Shown here one piece after another: positions 46,623 to 55,021 of a stretch of 64,000 nucleotides of DNA. The position numbers were made by a program, and so were the translations under genes. The stretch comes from Anaerolineae bacterium (lineage in GTDB: Bacteria > Chloroflexota > Anaerolineae > Aggregatilineales > Aggregatilineaceae), in contig JAHDLB010000002.1 in NCBI GenBank assembly GCA_018432315.1, forward strand, positions 62,001 through 126,000, in the 5' to 3' direction. The notes beneath the pieces were generated by a model. It was not told where the DNA came from and did not search any database. It was given only the letters and a program-made list of their open reading frames with translations. The first letter of the stretch is position 1; every line of letters begins with the position of its first letter.

Positions 46623-47682
46623 GGCCCGCTTCCTCGCGCATCAAGGCGGCCAGCCGGTCCATCAGGCCGTCGAGCGAATGGGCGGCCAGCGCCCGCGCGC
46701 GCAGCCCCGCGCCGAGCGCGGCGCGCTCGTCCGGCGACAGCGCCAGCAGGCGCGCCAGCCGGTCCGCCAGATCGCCGTCGGAGGCGTCGGGCGGCAGCAG
46801 CAGCCACTCGCCCGCCTCGCCGAGCAGCGGCAGGAAGTCCGGGTTGGTGACGATGGTGGGCTTGCCGGCCAGCATCGGCTCCAGCGCCCCTTTGTCGAAC
46901 AGGCCGGGCGGGCTGAGGTTGACCGCCGCCGCGCAGCCCCGGATCAACTCGGCGACGCGGCTGTGCGGCAGCGCCCCGGTGAAGGCCACGTCCGGCGCGG
47001 GATCGAGCGATTCGGCCAGACGGCGCAGCGCGGGGAGGACGTCCGGCTCGTGCTCGACCGCCCCGCCGATCAGCGCGACGCGGAAGGGGCCGGTCGCGCC
47101 GCCCGCCAGCGCTCTCGACGCGGCGCGCAGCAGCCAGTCCTGGCGCTTGATGCGCGACAGCCGCCCGATCATCAGCACCTCCGGCGGGGCGCTTTCGCCC
47201 GCGCTGGCGGGGAATAAATCGGCCTCGATGCCGTGGCCCATCACGGCCACCTTCGGCGAGGGCAGCGGGAAACTGCCCGGCGCGGCGGTCAGGATGTGCG
47301 TGGCGAGCCGGTGCGCCAGCCGCAATTCGAGCGTGACCTGACGGTGGGTGTACCAGAAGAACAGCGGCTTGCCGCCCAGCCGGGCCCACGGCGCGGCGAA
47401 GATCACGTAGCGCGGGATCATGTGGCAGAACACGCCGTCCGCGCCCGGCACCAACCGCCGCAGATGCCCGGTGAAGCGCGCCGCCTGCGCGACCCGCCCC
47501 GCACCGGATTCCTTGCCCATGCTGCTGACGGTCACGTTGGCGGGCAGCGGCGGGTTGGCGCTTTCCTGGCAGATCACGTCGAGGCGATCCAGCCGGGCAG
47601 CGAGCGCCTCGACCCAGCGGGTCACGAACCCCGCCCGGTCGTCGGCGGGATCGAGCTTGCGGGTGATCATCAGCCAGCGCAT
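46615..47682 (-). CDS. glycosyltransferase family 4
   Basis: A 355-residue GT-B enzyme. MRWLMITRKLDPADDRAGFV, VFCHMIPRYVIFAAPWAR, VMGHGIEADLFPASAG, LMIGRLSRIKRQDWLLRAAS and the C-terminal NLSPPGLFDKGALEPMLAGK place it in GT4, although the second E of the E-x7-E motif is changed. It sits 1 base before the next gene and overlaps the previous one by 8 bases. Confidence 0.86.
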   Translation of the reverse strand: MRWLMITRKLDPADDRAGFVTRWVEALAARLDRLDVICQESANPPLPANVTVSSMGKESGAGRVAQAARFTGHLRRLVPGADGVFCHMIPRYVIFAAPWARLGGKPLFFWYTHRQVTLELRLAHRLATHILTAAPGSFPLPSPKVAVMGHGIEADLFPASAGESAPPEVLMIGRLSRIKRQDWLLRAASRALAGGATGPFRVALIGGAVEHEPDVLPALRRLAESLDPAPDVAFTGALPHSRVAELIRGCAAAVNLSPPGLFDKGALEPMLAGKPTIVTNPDFLPLLGEAGEWLLLPPDASDGDLADRLARLLALSPDERAALGAGLRARALAAHSLDGLMDRLAALMREEAGHA

Positions 47683-47683
47683 G

Positions 47684-48841
47684 TCACCGCCTCGCCCGCG
47701 CCAGATCGCGCGTCCGCCGGAAGGTGGCGATCACCGCGTCCAACTGGCGCTCGTAGTCAAACCGGGCCAGGGCGTCCGCCTGCCCCGCCGCGCCCAGCGC
47801 CCGCGCCCGCGCCGGATCGCGCAGCAGGCCCAGGATCGCGTCGCCCAGCGACTCCGGCGTGTGATCGGCCAGCAGGCCATTCTCGCCGTGGCGGACGATA
47901 GCCTCCGCGCCGTCGCTGCGCGTCGCCACGACCGGCGTCCCGGCGGCCAGCGCCTCGACCAGCACCTTGCCGAAGCCCTCGTAGCGCGAGCTGTGGGCGT
48001 AGACGTCCGCCAGGGCGTAAAGGGGCGGCAGGTCCTCGTGGGCCACGCGTCCCGCCAGCCGGACGGCATCGCGATCAATCCGCGCCGCCAGATCGGGCCG
48101 CCCGGAAAAATCGCCCGCCAGCACCAGCCGCGCGGCGGGCAGGGCATCATGAACGCGCGCGAAGGCGTCCAGCAGCAGTTCAACGTGCTTGAACCCGACC
48201 GGCAGCCCGACCCACAGCACGACCGGGTTCTCCGGCGACAGGTCGAGCCGGGCGCGCAGCGCGTCGAGGGCCGCCTGGGGCACCGGCGCGGCGAAGATGT
48301 CCACGTGCGTCGGCGTGGGGAGCACCGTCACGCGCTCGTCGGGGATGCCCATCGCCCGGTAGTGGCGCTTCTCGCCCTCGGTCAGCACGCGGTTGGTGTC
48401 CGCGCGCCTGACGACGAACCTGCCCAGGACGTGAAATACCCGGTTGCGCAGCGGGCGCTCGCGGATCCAGTCCCGGTTGTTGAAGAACGAGCTGTGATTC
48501 TGCACGTCGAGCGGGATGCCGAAGCGCCATTTCAGCGCCAGCCCGACCAGCCCGGTCGAGAAAGGGTCCTGCGTGGTGACGACGTCGGCGGGGCGCTCGC
48601 GGTGGACCCGCGCCGCGATGCGAAAGGCCGGGGCCGGGAACAGCAGCGGCGCCGGCACGTTCGCCGGGTAGACCGCCAGGTGCTCCGACAGCCGCGTGAC
48701 GGGCTTCGCCTGCGACGATGGATTGTACACGACCACCGACACGTCACCGGCGCGCCGGGCGTATTCGACGTGGCGCTGCACGGTGTTGCCGTGCGGATTG
48801 CCGAGCAGGCTGGTGTCGAGGCTGATCATCAGGACGTGCAT
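47684..48841 (-). CDS. glycosyltransferase family 4
   Basis: A 385-residue GT-B enzyme. It starts MHVLMISLDTSLLGNPHGNT, has the QDPFSTGLVGLALKWRFGIP domain, VLPTPTHVDIFAAPV, VLWVGLPVGFKHVELLLDAF and the E-x7-E region SSRYEGFGKVLVEALAAGTP. The C-terminal HGENGLLADHTPESL is standard. Overlap of 13 bases with the upstream GT4 gene shows tight packing. Confidence 0.9.
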   Translation of the reverse strand: MHVLMISLDTSLLGNPHGNTVQRHVEYARRAGDVSVVVYNPSSQAKPVTRLSEHLAVYPANVPAPLLFPAPAFRIAARVHRERPADVVTTQDPFSTGLVGLALKWRFGIPLDVQNHSSFFNNRDWIRERPLRNRVFHVLGRFVVRRADTNRVLTEGEKRHYRAMGIPDERVTVLPTPTHVDIFAAPVPQAALDALRARLDLSPENPVVLWVGLPVGFKHVELLLDAFARVHDALPAARLVLAGDFSGRPDLAARIDRDAVRLAGRVAHEDLPPLYALADVYAHSSRYEGFGKVLVEALAAGTPVVATRSDGAEAIVRHGENGLLADHTPESLGDAILGLLRDPARARALGAAGQADALARFDYERQLDAVIATFRRTRDLARARR

Positions 48842-49968
48842 ACGCTCTCCAACACGCGCGCTGTCTGGTCGACCAGCGTCTCCCAGCGAAAACGCTCCAG
48901 GCCGGTGGCGGTTCCGGCGGCCAGACGCGCCCGCACGTCGCCGGAGAACGCCGCGCGGATCGTCTCGACCAGCGCGCCTATATCGACGTAGGGCACCAGC
49001 AGCCCGTTCCGGTCGTGATACACTACCTCGGGGTTGCCGCCCTTGTCGCTGGCGATGACGGGCGTTCTGGAGCGCAGCGATTCGAGCAGCGTGTGCGACA
49101 GCCCCTCGTATCCCGAATAGAGGACGGTGTAATCCGCCGCGCGAAAATAGATCGCCAGCCGGTCGCGCGGCACCAGCCCCAGGAAGATCACCCGGTCCGC
49201 CACGCCCTCGGATTCCGCCTGGGCGCGCAGGGCCATCTCGTCGGGCCCGTCACCGGCCACCACCAGCCGCACCTCCGGCACCTGGGCGACGGCGCGGATC
49301 AGGTGCGCGACGCCTTTCCAGGCGGTCAGCCGGGCGACGGTCAGCAGCAGCGGCCCGGCGGACAGCTCCAGGGCCTGCCGCGCGTCGGCCTGCGAAAGCG
49401 TGCACACCGGGGCATCGGCATCCAGCGCGTTGTAGATCAATTCCACGCGCTGGGGCTGGACGCCCCAGCCGAGCACCATGTCGCGCAGGTACCGGCTCGG
49501 CACGATCACGCGGTCCATGCGGCGCACTTCGCGCGCGTGCTGCGCCTTGAACCATTCCACGCGCCAATCATAGCGCCTGTGCTGGAAAAGGTCGATGTCC
49601 GTGTCCGGCGCGATCCACCGGCGGCGTACGGCGCGCTCCCACGCCAGGTCGCCCACGATCTTCAGCACGCGGGGCCGAGTCCGCGCGCTGGGCCAGATGG
49701 GCAGCCCTACGCTGTTGATATAGATCAGGTCGGCCTGGGGGATCGCCCGGCGCGAAGCCAGCGCATAGTCGAGATTGCGGCGGAGATAGCCCCGGTAGCG
49801 CGAAATGCGCTGCACCGGGTAGGGGTACCCGGCGACGGGATCGTCACCGAACGCCAGCACGCGCACCGTGTGGCCGCGCGCCTGCAATTCCGGCAGCAGC
49901 CGGTACAGGTACGTCGCCGGGCCGCCGGATTCGGGATGGAAGATGCCGGAGGCGATGAAAAGATGCAT
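48829..49968 (-). CDS. glycosyltransferase family 4
   Basis: A 379-residue GT-B enzyme. MHLFIASGIFHPESGGPATY (Gly-rich acceptor loop), PRVLKIVGDLAWERAVRR, VIVPSRYLRDMVLGWGV, ELIYNALDADAP, LLTVARLTAWKGVAHLIRA and YSGYEGLSHTLLESLRSR (E-x7-E) are present. The KIVGD/LIYNA pattern is shared with GT4 enzymes that extend lipid-linked glycans. The ATG at 49968 is taken because the frame before it is a GC shadow. A 104-base gap to the dehydrogenase gene shows no clear element. Confidence 0.9.
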   Translation of the reverse strand: MHLFIASGIFHPESGGPATYLYRLLPELQARGHTVRVLAFGDDPVAGYPYPVQRISRYRGYLRRNLDYALASRRAIPQADLIYINSVGLPIWPSARTRPRVLKIVGDLAWERAVRRRWIAPDTDIDLFQHRRYDWRVEWFKAQHAREVRRMDRVIVPSRYLRDMVLGWGVQPQRVELIYNALDADAPVCTLSQADARQALELSAGPLLLTVARLTAWKGVAHLIRAVAQVPEVRLVVAGDGPDEMALRAQAESEGVADRVIFLGLVPRDRLAIYFRAADYTVLYSGYEGLSHTLLESLRSRTPVIASDKGGNPEVVYHDRNGLLVPYVDIGALVETIRAAFSGDVRARLAAGTATGLERFRWETLVDQTARVLESVCTS

Positions 49969-50072
49969 GGCACGGTCGCCGATCCGTTCCGAGCCGGGGC
50001 GGCGGGGGCGTCGGGTGTGGTGCGCCCCCGCGCGCTGCCAACCAGCCGGCGGCGGTTGGCCCGGTTGCGGAC

Positions 50073-51389
50073 TTACAGGCGGACGACGCGGGCGCTGCCG
50101 GCGTGGTCGCGCGTGGCGTTGCGCGTGTCGACCACCAGCCGGGCGCGCTGCAAAATGTCGTCGTAATCGTACGCCGAGTGGTTGGTCACGATCACCACGC
50201 AGTCCTGCGCCGCCAGCCATTCCGCCGATAGCGGCACGCTCTGCGCCGTCCGCTCGCCGGAGAGCCGCACCGACGGCACGTGCGGATCGTTGAAGCTCAC
50301 CTCCGCGCCCTTTTCTTCGAGCAGTTCGTAGATGTCCAGCGCCGGCGATTCGCGCACGTCGTCGATGTCCTTCTTGTAGGCCATGCCCAGCACGCCCACC
50401 TTCGCGCCCTTCAACGCCTTGCCGTCTTCGTTCAGCGCCTCCATCACCAGGTCGACCACGTAATATGGCATCTGCGTGTTGATCTCGCTCGCCAGGTCGA
50501 TGAAGCGCGCCGTGTAGTTCAGCGCCCGCAGCTTCCAGCTCAGGTACAGCGGGTCGATCGGGATGCAGTGGCCGCCCAGGCCGGGGCCCGGATAGAACGG
50601 CATGAACCCGAATGGCTTGCTCGCCGCCGCCTCGATCACTTCCCACACGTCGACGCCCAGCCGCGCGCACATCAGCGCCATCTCGTTCACCAGCCCGATG
50701 TTCACCGCGCGGAACGTGTTTTCAAGCAGCTTGACCATCTCCGCCGCCGCCGTCGACGACACGGTGACGACCTGCGAAACGGCGGGCGCGTACAGCGTGC
50801 TGACCATCTCCACGCAGGCCGGCGTCACGCCGCCGACGACCTTGGGCGTGTTGTGCACGCCGTAGGTCGGGTTGCCGGGGTCCACCCGCTCCGGCGAAAA
50901 CGCCACGAACACATCTTCGCCCACCGTCAGCCCGTTGCCCAACAGCCGCGGCAGGATCACCTCGTCCGTCGTGCCCGGATACGTCGTGCTCTCCAGCACC
51001 ACCAGCAGCCCCGGATGGCAGATCTCCGCCACCGCGTCCGCCGCCGTGATCACGTAGCTCATGTCCGGGTCTTTGGTCTTGCGCAGCGGCGTCGGCACGC
51101 AGATGCTGATCGCGTCCGCGTCCCGCAGATCGTCGTACGACGTGGTCGCCCGCAGATGCCCCGACGCGACCAGCGGCGCCAGTTCCGCCGTGGACACGTC
51201 CGGGATGTAACTCTCGCCCCGGTTGAGCTGGTCGACCTTGTCCGGCAGTACGTCCAGCCCCACCACCTTGTAGCCTGCCTTGGCGAATTCCACCGCCAGC
51301 GGCAGCCCTACGTAGCCCATCCCGATAATCCCCACCTTCGCCGTCCGCGATTGCAGACGTTCCCGCAGTTGCTGCTTGTAGTCAGGCAT
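50073..51389 (-). CDS. nucleotide sugar dehydrogenase (UDP-GlcNAc/ManNAc 6-dehydrogenase type)
   Basis: A 438-residue member of the UDP-glucose/GDP-mannose dehydrogenase family. The Rossmann start is KVGIIGMGYVGLPLAVEFAK (18-37), VLESTTYPGTTDE holds the catalytic loop, KLLENTFRAVNIGLVNE the conserved Lys/Asn, and GPGLGGHCIPIDP the catalytic Cys (C275). The overall pattern is closer to WbpA/TviB/WecC than to UDP-glucose dehydrogenase. It makes a UDP-uronate, perhaps from the WecB product UDP-ManNAc. It is the first gene of the - strand glycan locus. Confidence 0.93.
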   Translation of the reverse strand: MPDYKQQLRERLQSRTAKVGIIGMGYVGLPLAVEFAKAGYKVVGLDVLPDKVDQLNRGESYIPDVSTAELAPLVASGHLRATTSYDDLRDADAISICVPTPLRKTKDPDMSYVITAADAVAEICHPGLLVVLESTTYPGTTDEVILPRLLGNGLTVGEDVFVAFSPERVDPGNPTYGVHNTPKVVGGVTPACVEMVSTLYAPAVSQVVTVSSTAAAEMVKLLENTFRAVNIGLVNEMALMCARLGVDVWEVIEAAASKPFGFMPFYPGPGLGGHCIPIDPLYLSWKLRALNYTARFIDLASEINTQMPYYVVDLVMEALNEDGKALKGAKVGVLGMAYKKDIDDVRESPALDIYELLEEKGAEVSFNDPHVPSVRLSGERTAQSVPLSAEWLAAQDCVVIVTNHSAYDYDDILQRARLVVDTRNATRDHAGSARVVRL

Positions 51390-51463
51390 CGTCCTATTGT
51401 CCTGTTGGCTAGTTGTCGGACAGAGTGAAACAGACTCGTGTAATGAGCGAAAACTGCGCGAGA

Positions 51464-51492
51464 ATTATAGCCCGCCCGCGGGCGCTCGACAA
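51464..51492 (-). promoter_or_regulatory. promoter of the - strand glycan locus
   Basis: On the - strand TTGTCG (51487-51492), a 17-base spacer and a consensus TATAAT (51464-51469). The predicted start of transcription is near 51457, about 68 bases before the dehydrogenase ATG. AGGACG precedes that ATG. Confidence 0.65.
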
Positions 51493-51532
51493 TGACCATT
51501 GACAGGCGCTCGTCTGACGGTTGTCACCATAT

Positions 51533-51548
51533 TGTGAAAAATATCACA
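51533..51548. promoter_or_regulatory. CRP/FNR-like operator between divergent genes
   Basis: TGTGA (51533-51537), six bases and TCACA (51544-51548) form a perfect copy of the CRP half-site palindrome in an AT-rich setting. It lies about 36 bases before the YchF -10 box and about 84 bases upstream of the - strand start. A CRP-family regulator could act on either gene; no regulator gene is in the window. Confidence 0.5.
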
Positions 51549-51583
51549 TTTGGTTCGCTCTCGCACAATCCCCCCCGGCGCGC

Positions 51584-51589
51584 TATACT
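51584..51589 (+). promoter_or_regulatory. -10 box of ychF
   Basis: TATACT, 5 of 6 to consensus, 69 bases before the ychF ATG. The expected -35 position (TCGCAC) is poor, as is usual at activator-dependent promoters, which fits the palindrome upstream. Confidence 0.45.
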
Positions 51590-51658
51590 GAAAAATCGAC
51601 TGACGCCTTCGCGACCGGCATTGCCCGGTCGCGCTATGCTACACCAGGATTGAGCATC

Positions 51659-52741
51659 ATGCGACTGGGGATCATTGGCTTGCCCAACAGCGGCAAGACG
51701 ACCATTTTCAACGCGCTGACTGGCGCCACGCTGCCCACCGAGCCGTTTTCGTCCGGCCAGCTCGAAGTACATACCGCCGTGGTGAACGTGCCCGACGTGC
51801 GCGTCGACCGGCTGAGCGCGGTCTTCGCGCCCAGGAAGACCACCTACGCCACCGTCACCTATACCGACATCGGCGGGCTGGACAAAGGCATCGGGCAGGG
51901 CGGCCTCAGCGGGCCGATGCGCAACGAACTCCAGCAGGTGGATGCGTTCGTGCACGTCGTGCGCGCGTTCGCGGATGATGCCGTGCCGCACCCCCAGGAG
52001 ACGGTCGACCCGATCCGCGACCTGGAAACCATCGACAGCGAGTTTTTGCTGGTGGACCTGATCAGCGTCGAGAACCGGCTGGCGCGGCTGGAGGAGGAGC
52101 GCAAGAAGGGCAAGGTCGAGAACCGGCAGCAAAACGCCCTCGAAACCGCGCTGCTCGAACGGCTGCACGCCCAGCTCGAAGCCGAGCAGCCGCTGCGCGA
52201 CGTCGATCTCACGCCCGAGGAGCACAAGTCGCTGCGCGGCTACGGGTTTCTGACGCTCAAGCCGGTGCTGGTCGTCTTCAACGCGGGCGACGACAACAGC
52301 GACCCGGCGGCGGGCCTGGACTACGCTCACCGGCAGACGCAGGTGATCACGCTGCGCGGCCAGCTCGAAGCCGAGATCGCCCAGCTCGACGATCCGGACG
52401 ACGTGGCGCTGTTCCTCGAAGAATACGCGATCGACAGGCCGAGCCGCGAGCGGGTGATTCACCTGTCGTACGAGCTGCTGGGCATCCACAGCTTCTTCAC
52501 GTATGGGGACGACGAGGTCCGCGCCTGGAGCCTGCGCAAAGGCGGGACCGCGGTCGAGGCCGCCGCCACGATTCACACCGACCTGGCGCGCGGGTTCATC
52601 CGCGCCGAGGTCATCGCCTACGAGGATTTCATCGCCGCCGGCAGCGTGAACGAAGTCAAAGCGCGCGGCAAAATGCGCCTCGAAGGCAAGGAGTACGTCG
52701 TCCACGACGGCGACATGATCATCATCCGCTTCAACGTGTGA
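51659..52741 (+). CDS. ychF: YchF/OLA1-family GTP/ATP-binding protein
   Basis: A 360-residue Obg-superfamily P-loop protein. G1 is GLPNSGKTT (7-15), the YchF switch region is TYTDIGGLDKGIGQGGLSG, and a long coiled segment (ENRLARLEEERKKGKVENRQ) is the family hairpin. The TGS domain lies at the C terminus (HSFFTYGDDEVRAWSLRKG, then FIRAEVIAYEDF). YchF binds ribosomes and ATP and affects stress responses. I chose the ATG at 51659 because MRLGIIGLPN is the conserved start and CAGGA precedes it; the frame is open upstream without family match. Confidence 0.95.
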   Translation: MRLGIIGLPNSGKTTIFNALTGATLPTEPFSSGQLEVHTAVVNVPDVRVDRLSAVFAPRKTTYATVTYTDIGGLDKGIGQGGLSGPMRNELQQVDAFVHVVRAFADDAVPHPQETVDPIRDLETIDSEFLLVDLISVENRLARLEEERKKGKVENRQQNALETALLERLHAQLEAEQPLRDVDLTPEEHKSLRGYGFLTLKPVLVVFNAGDDNSDPAAGLDYAHRQTQVITLRGQLEAEIAQLDDPDDVALFLEEYAIDRPSRERVIHLSYELLGIHSFFTYGDDEVRAWSLRKGGTAVEAAATIHTDLARGFIRAEVIAYEDFIAAGSVNEVKARGKMRLEGKEYVVHDGDMIIIRFNV

Positions 52742-52746
52742 TGCCG

Positions 52747-52769
52747 GGTCCGGGGCGCGTCCCCGGACC
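52747..52769 (+). terminator. hairpin after ychF
   Basis: GGTCCGGGG (52747-52755) pairs perfectly with CCCCGGACC (52761-52769) around CGCGT, 5 bases after the ychF stop, followed by GTTCATTT. The T tail is short, so it is a probable but not classical terminator. Confidence 0.6.
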
Positions 52770-52839
52770 GTTCATTTCCGCCCCGCGAAACCCCTGACCC
52801 GCCGCGGAATTAATCCACGATTATATCAAATTCGATTGT

Positions 52840-52869
52840 TTGATTTTGCACTGATGTTAATGGTTTAAT
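52840..52869 (+). promoter_or_regulatory. promoter of the 40-residue membrane protein gene
   Basis: TTGATT (52840-52845), an 18-base spacer and TTTAAT (52864-52869) in a sharply AT-rich patch (about 52795-52880). The untranslated leader would be about 70 bases. Confidence 0.55.
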
Positions 52870-52945
52870 ATAGGTAAGGACGCAGCTCGTTAGCGCCCGC
52901 CTGTTCGCACCGGTACCTCAGCGGTTAGCATGAGGAGGTGCAGCC

Positions 52946-53068
52946 ATGTTCGAGAATGAGGTCCTGGTCTTCTGGTTGATTCACGTTGTCATCGGGGTGG
53001 TAGTGCCGGCGCTGGCGTATTTCGGCTGCTGCCGGGCCGATGAACCCGACCCACACGAAATGTTGTAG
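52946..53068 (+). CDS. 40-residue single-span membrane protein, unannotated type
   Basis: This small gene has a near-perfect ribosome site, GAGGAGGTG, 5 bases before the ATG, a promoter upstream and two hairpins downstream. The protein has a short acidic N terminus (MFENE), one hydrophobic helix of about 22 residues (VLVFWLIHVVIGVVVPALAY), a Cys pair followed by Arg, and an acidic tail (ADEPDPHEML). I do not recognise it. Such proteins often bind a membrane enzyme or transporter. It is too short for standard gene calling and would easily be missed. Confidence 0.7.
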   Translation: MFENEVLVFWLIHVVIGVVVPALAYFGCCRADEPDPHEML

Positions 53069-53079
53069 CTAGTACGAGC

Positions 53080-53133
53080 GGCCTGCAATCAGGCCGATAC
53101 GAATCAGGCAAACCGGGCATGTCCCGGTTTGCC
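53080..53133 (+). terminator. tandem hairpins after the small membrane protein gene
   Basis: First hairpin: GGCCTG (53080-53085) with CAGGCC (53090-53095). Second: GGCAAACCGGG (53107-53117) with CCCGGTTTGCC (53123-53133), 11 perfect pairs, followed by GCGTTTA. It lies between convergent genes and may stop both. Confidence 0.6.
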
Positions 53134-53137
53134 GCGT

Positions 53138-54022
53138 TTAGAGGCCCTGCTCGAACCACGCCACCACCCGCGCGTGGTACGTGGCCGGGTGGCGGTCGAA
53201 AACCTGGCGGTGCCCCGCGCCGGGCACGCGCCACAGCCGCGCCGGGCCGCGCACCTGGGCGGCCAGCGCCTCGATCTCGTCTGGCGAGACGAACGGGTCC
53301 TCGTCGCCGTGAATGAACAGCACCGGCGCGCGAATCCGCGCGGCGACGTCGACCGGGTTGGCGCGGTCCATCCGGCAGCGGGCGCGGGCCGACCCGGCCA
53401 GGATCAACGCCCAGGCCATCGCGTTCGCCGCCGGGCGCGGCATCCCGCGCGCCGTGCCCCAGCCGCTCAGCAGGCGATCCAGCCGCGTGTAAGCGCCATC
53501 GAGCGCCAGCGCCCCGATGCGCTCGTCCTGCGCTGCCGCCAGCAGCCCCACGCCCGCCCCCATGCTGAAGCCGAGCACGCCCGCCCGCAGCACGCCGCGC
53601 TCCCTCGCCAGCATATCCAGCGCGCCGAGCAGGTCGCGCCGTTCGAGCGCGCCGAAGGTGACCAGCTTCCCGCCGGACAGGCCATGCGCCCGGAAGTCGA
53701 ACATCAGCACGTTGAATCCCGCCCGGTGCAGCGGCACGGCGTGGACCAGATCGTCGTTCATGCTGGCGCGCTGGCCGGGGCAGAGGATCACCGTGCCGCG
53801 CGGCGCTGCCGGGGCGGGAATCCACCACCCGCCCAGCCGCGTCCCGTCCCGGCTGGCGAACCGGACCGGCTCGAACGGCAGGCCGAAATCGGCGGGCGTG
53901 TCCGGGCTGCCGGGCGCGCGGCGGCGCATCAGCGGGATGGTCAGCGCCACGCTCACCCCCGGCACCGCCACCAGCCCGATCGCGGCGATCCGCAGCAGGC
54001 CGGCTGCACAGCGATTCGTCAT
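53138..54022 (-). CDS. alpha/beta hydrolase, membrane-anchored
   Basis: A 294-residue protein with an N-terminal hydrophobic segment (GLLRIAAIGLVAVPGVSVAL) and an alpha/beta hydrolase domain. The nucleophile lies in LGFSMGAGVG (GxSxG), the acid in FIHGDEDPFV and the base in GAGHRQVFD. The pattern resembles the BEM46/YfhR-like or serine aminopeptidase S33 families. The substrate is unknown. It overlaps the epimerase gene upstream by 4 bases, so they are co-transcribed. Confidence 0.85.
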   Translation of the reverse strand: MTNRCAAGLLRIAAIGLVAVPGVSVALTIPLMRRRAPGSPDTPADFGLPFEPVRFASRDGTRLGGWWIPAPAAPRGTVILCPGQRASMNDDLVHAVPLHRAGFNVLMFDFRAHGLSGGKLVTFGALERRDLLGALDMLARERGVLRAGVLGFSMGAGVGLLAAAQDERIGALALDGAYTRLDRLLSGWGTARGMPRPAANAMAWALILAGSARARCRMDRANPVDVAARIRAPVLFIHGDEDPFVSPDEIEALAAQVRGPARLWRVPGAGHRQVFDRHPATYHARVVAWFEQGL

Positions 54023-54975
54023 GATTCCCCGTGGGTGGCCCACCACTCGGTCGACCACGCGACCGCTTTGGGGATGCCCTCTTCGAGCGTGGTCGTCGGG
54101 TTGTAGCCCAGCAGCGCGTGCGCCTTGCCGATGTTCGCCACGTAGTGAGTCACCTCGCCCACGCGCGCCGGCTCGATCGTCATGTTCGGCTCGACGCCCA
54201 GCGCCTTGCCGACCAGTTTCGCCATCGTGACCAGGCTGTTGCCCTGGCCGTAGGCGAGATTGATCGTGTGGCTGCCCGCGCCGCCGCCCACCAGGTAATC
54301 GATCCCCCGGCAGATGCCATCGACGCAGTCGTCGATGTACGTGAAGTCGAGCACCTTGTCCTCGCCGTAGATCGTGATCGGCTCGCCCCGGTTGATCTTG
54401 CGGATGAACAGCGGGATCACGCGCTCCATGCGCTCGAGATCGTTGTCGTAGCGGCCATACACGTTGCTGAACCGGAACACCAGATAGCGCAGGTTGTAGC
54501 ACTGCGCGTAGGAGTAGATCAGCGCCTCGCCGGAGATCTTGCTGGCCGAATACGGGCTCTCGGTGAAGGCGAAGTCGGCGTAGGATTCCTCGGTGATGTA
54601 GCGGTGGATGTCGCCGTAGACCTCACGCGAGCTGCTGAAGATGACCGGCAGGTTGTTGTGGCGGCAGAATTCCAGCACGTTGAACGTCATCACGATGTTC
54701 TTCAGCGCGCGGTCGGGCTGCTCGACCAGCTCGTGCACTTTGGCGTTGGCCGCCAGGTGCACCACCACGTCCAGGTTTTTCGGGTAATCCACCCCGCCGA
54801 TGCCCTTCTCGTTGCGCTGGTAGGGCACGCTCAGGTCCTGCAGCAACGTCTCGATCTCGTGCGTCCAGGTGTTGGGGCGCTGGTCCACGCCGAAGACGTA
54901 ATGCCCTTCCTGCTGCAAGCGGAGCCCCAGGTTGGTGCCGATCTGCCCGCTCGAACCGGTGATTAGAATACGCAT
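54019..54975 (-). CDS. NAD-dependent sugar epimerase/dehydratase
   Basis: A 318-residue extended SDR protein. The Rossmann motif is TGSSGQIG (6-13), VVHLAANAKVHE and the catalytic pair YSASK follow IFSSSREVYG. The substrate region has RFSNVYGRYDND and DFTYIDDCVDGI. It is similar to UDP-glucose 4-epimerase and dTDP-glucose dehydratase relatives and would make a sugar nucleotide for the glycan. I chose the ATG at 54975, which lies 6 bases after a consensus GGAGGA site; the frame starts earlier without RBS. Confidence 0.9.
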   Translation of the reverse strand: MRILITGSSGQIGTNLGLRLQQEGHYVFGVDQRPNTWTHEIETLLQDLSVPYQRNEKGIGGVDYPKNLDVVVHLAANAKVHELVEQPDRALKNIVMTFNVLEFCRHNNLPVIFSSSREVYGDIHRYITEESYADFAFTESPYSASKISGEALIYSYAQCYNLRYLVFRFSNVYGRYDNDLERMERVIPLFIRKINRGEPITIYGEDKVLDFTYIDDCVDGICRGIDYLVGGGAGSHTINLAYGQGNSLVTMAKLVGKALGVEPNMTIEPARVGEVTHYVANIGKAHALLGYNPTTTLEEGIPKAVAWSTEWWATHGES

Positions 54976-55021
54976 GAATCCTCCTGCTTGTCGATTGCGA
55001 AGTGCGTGTGACAACCCGCGA

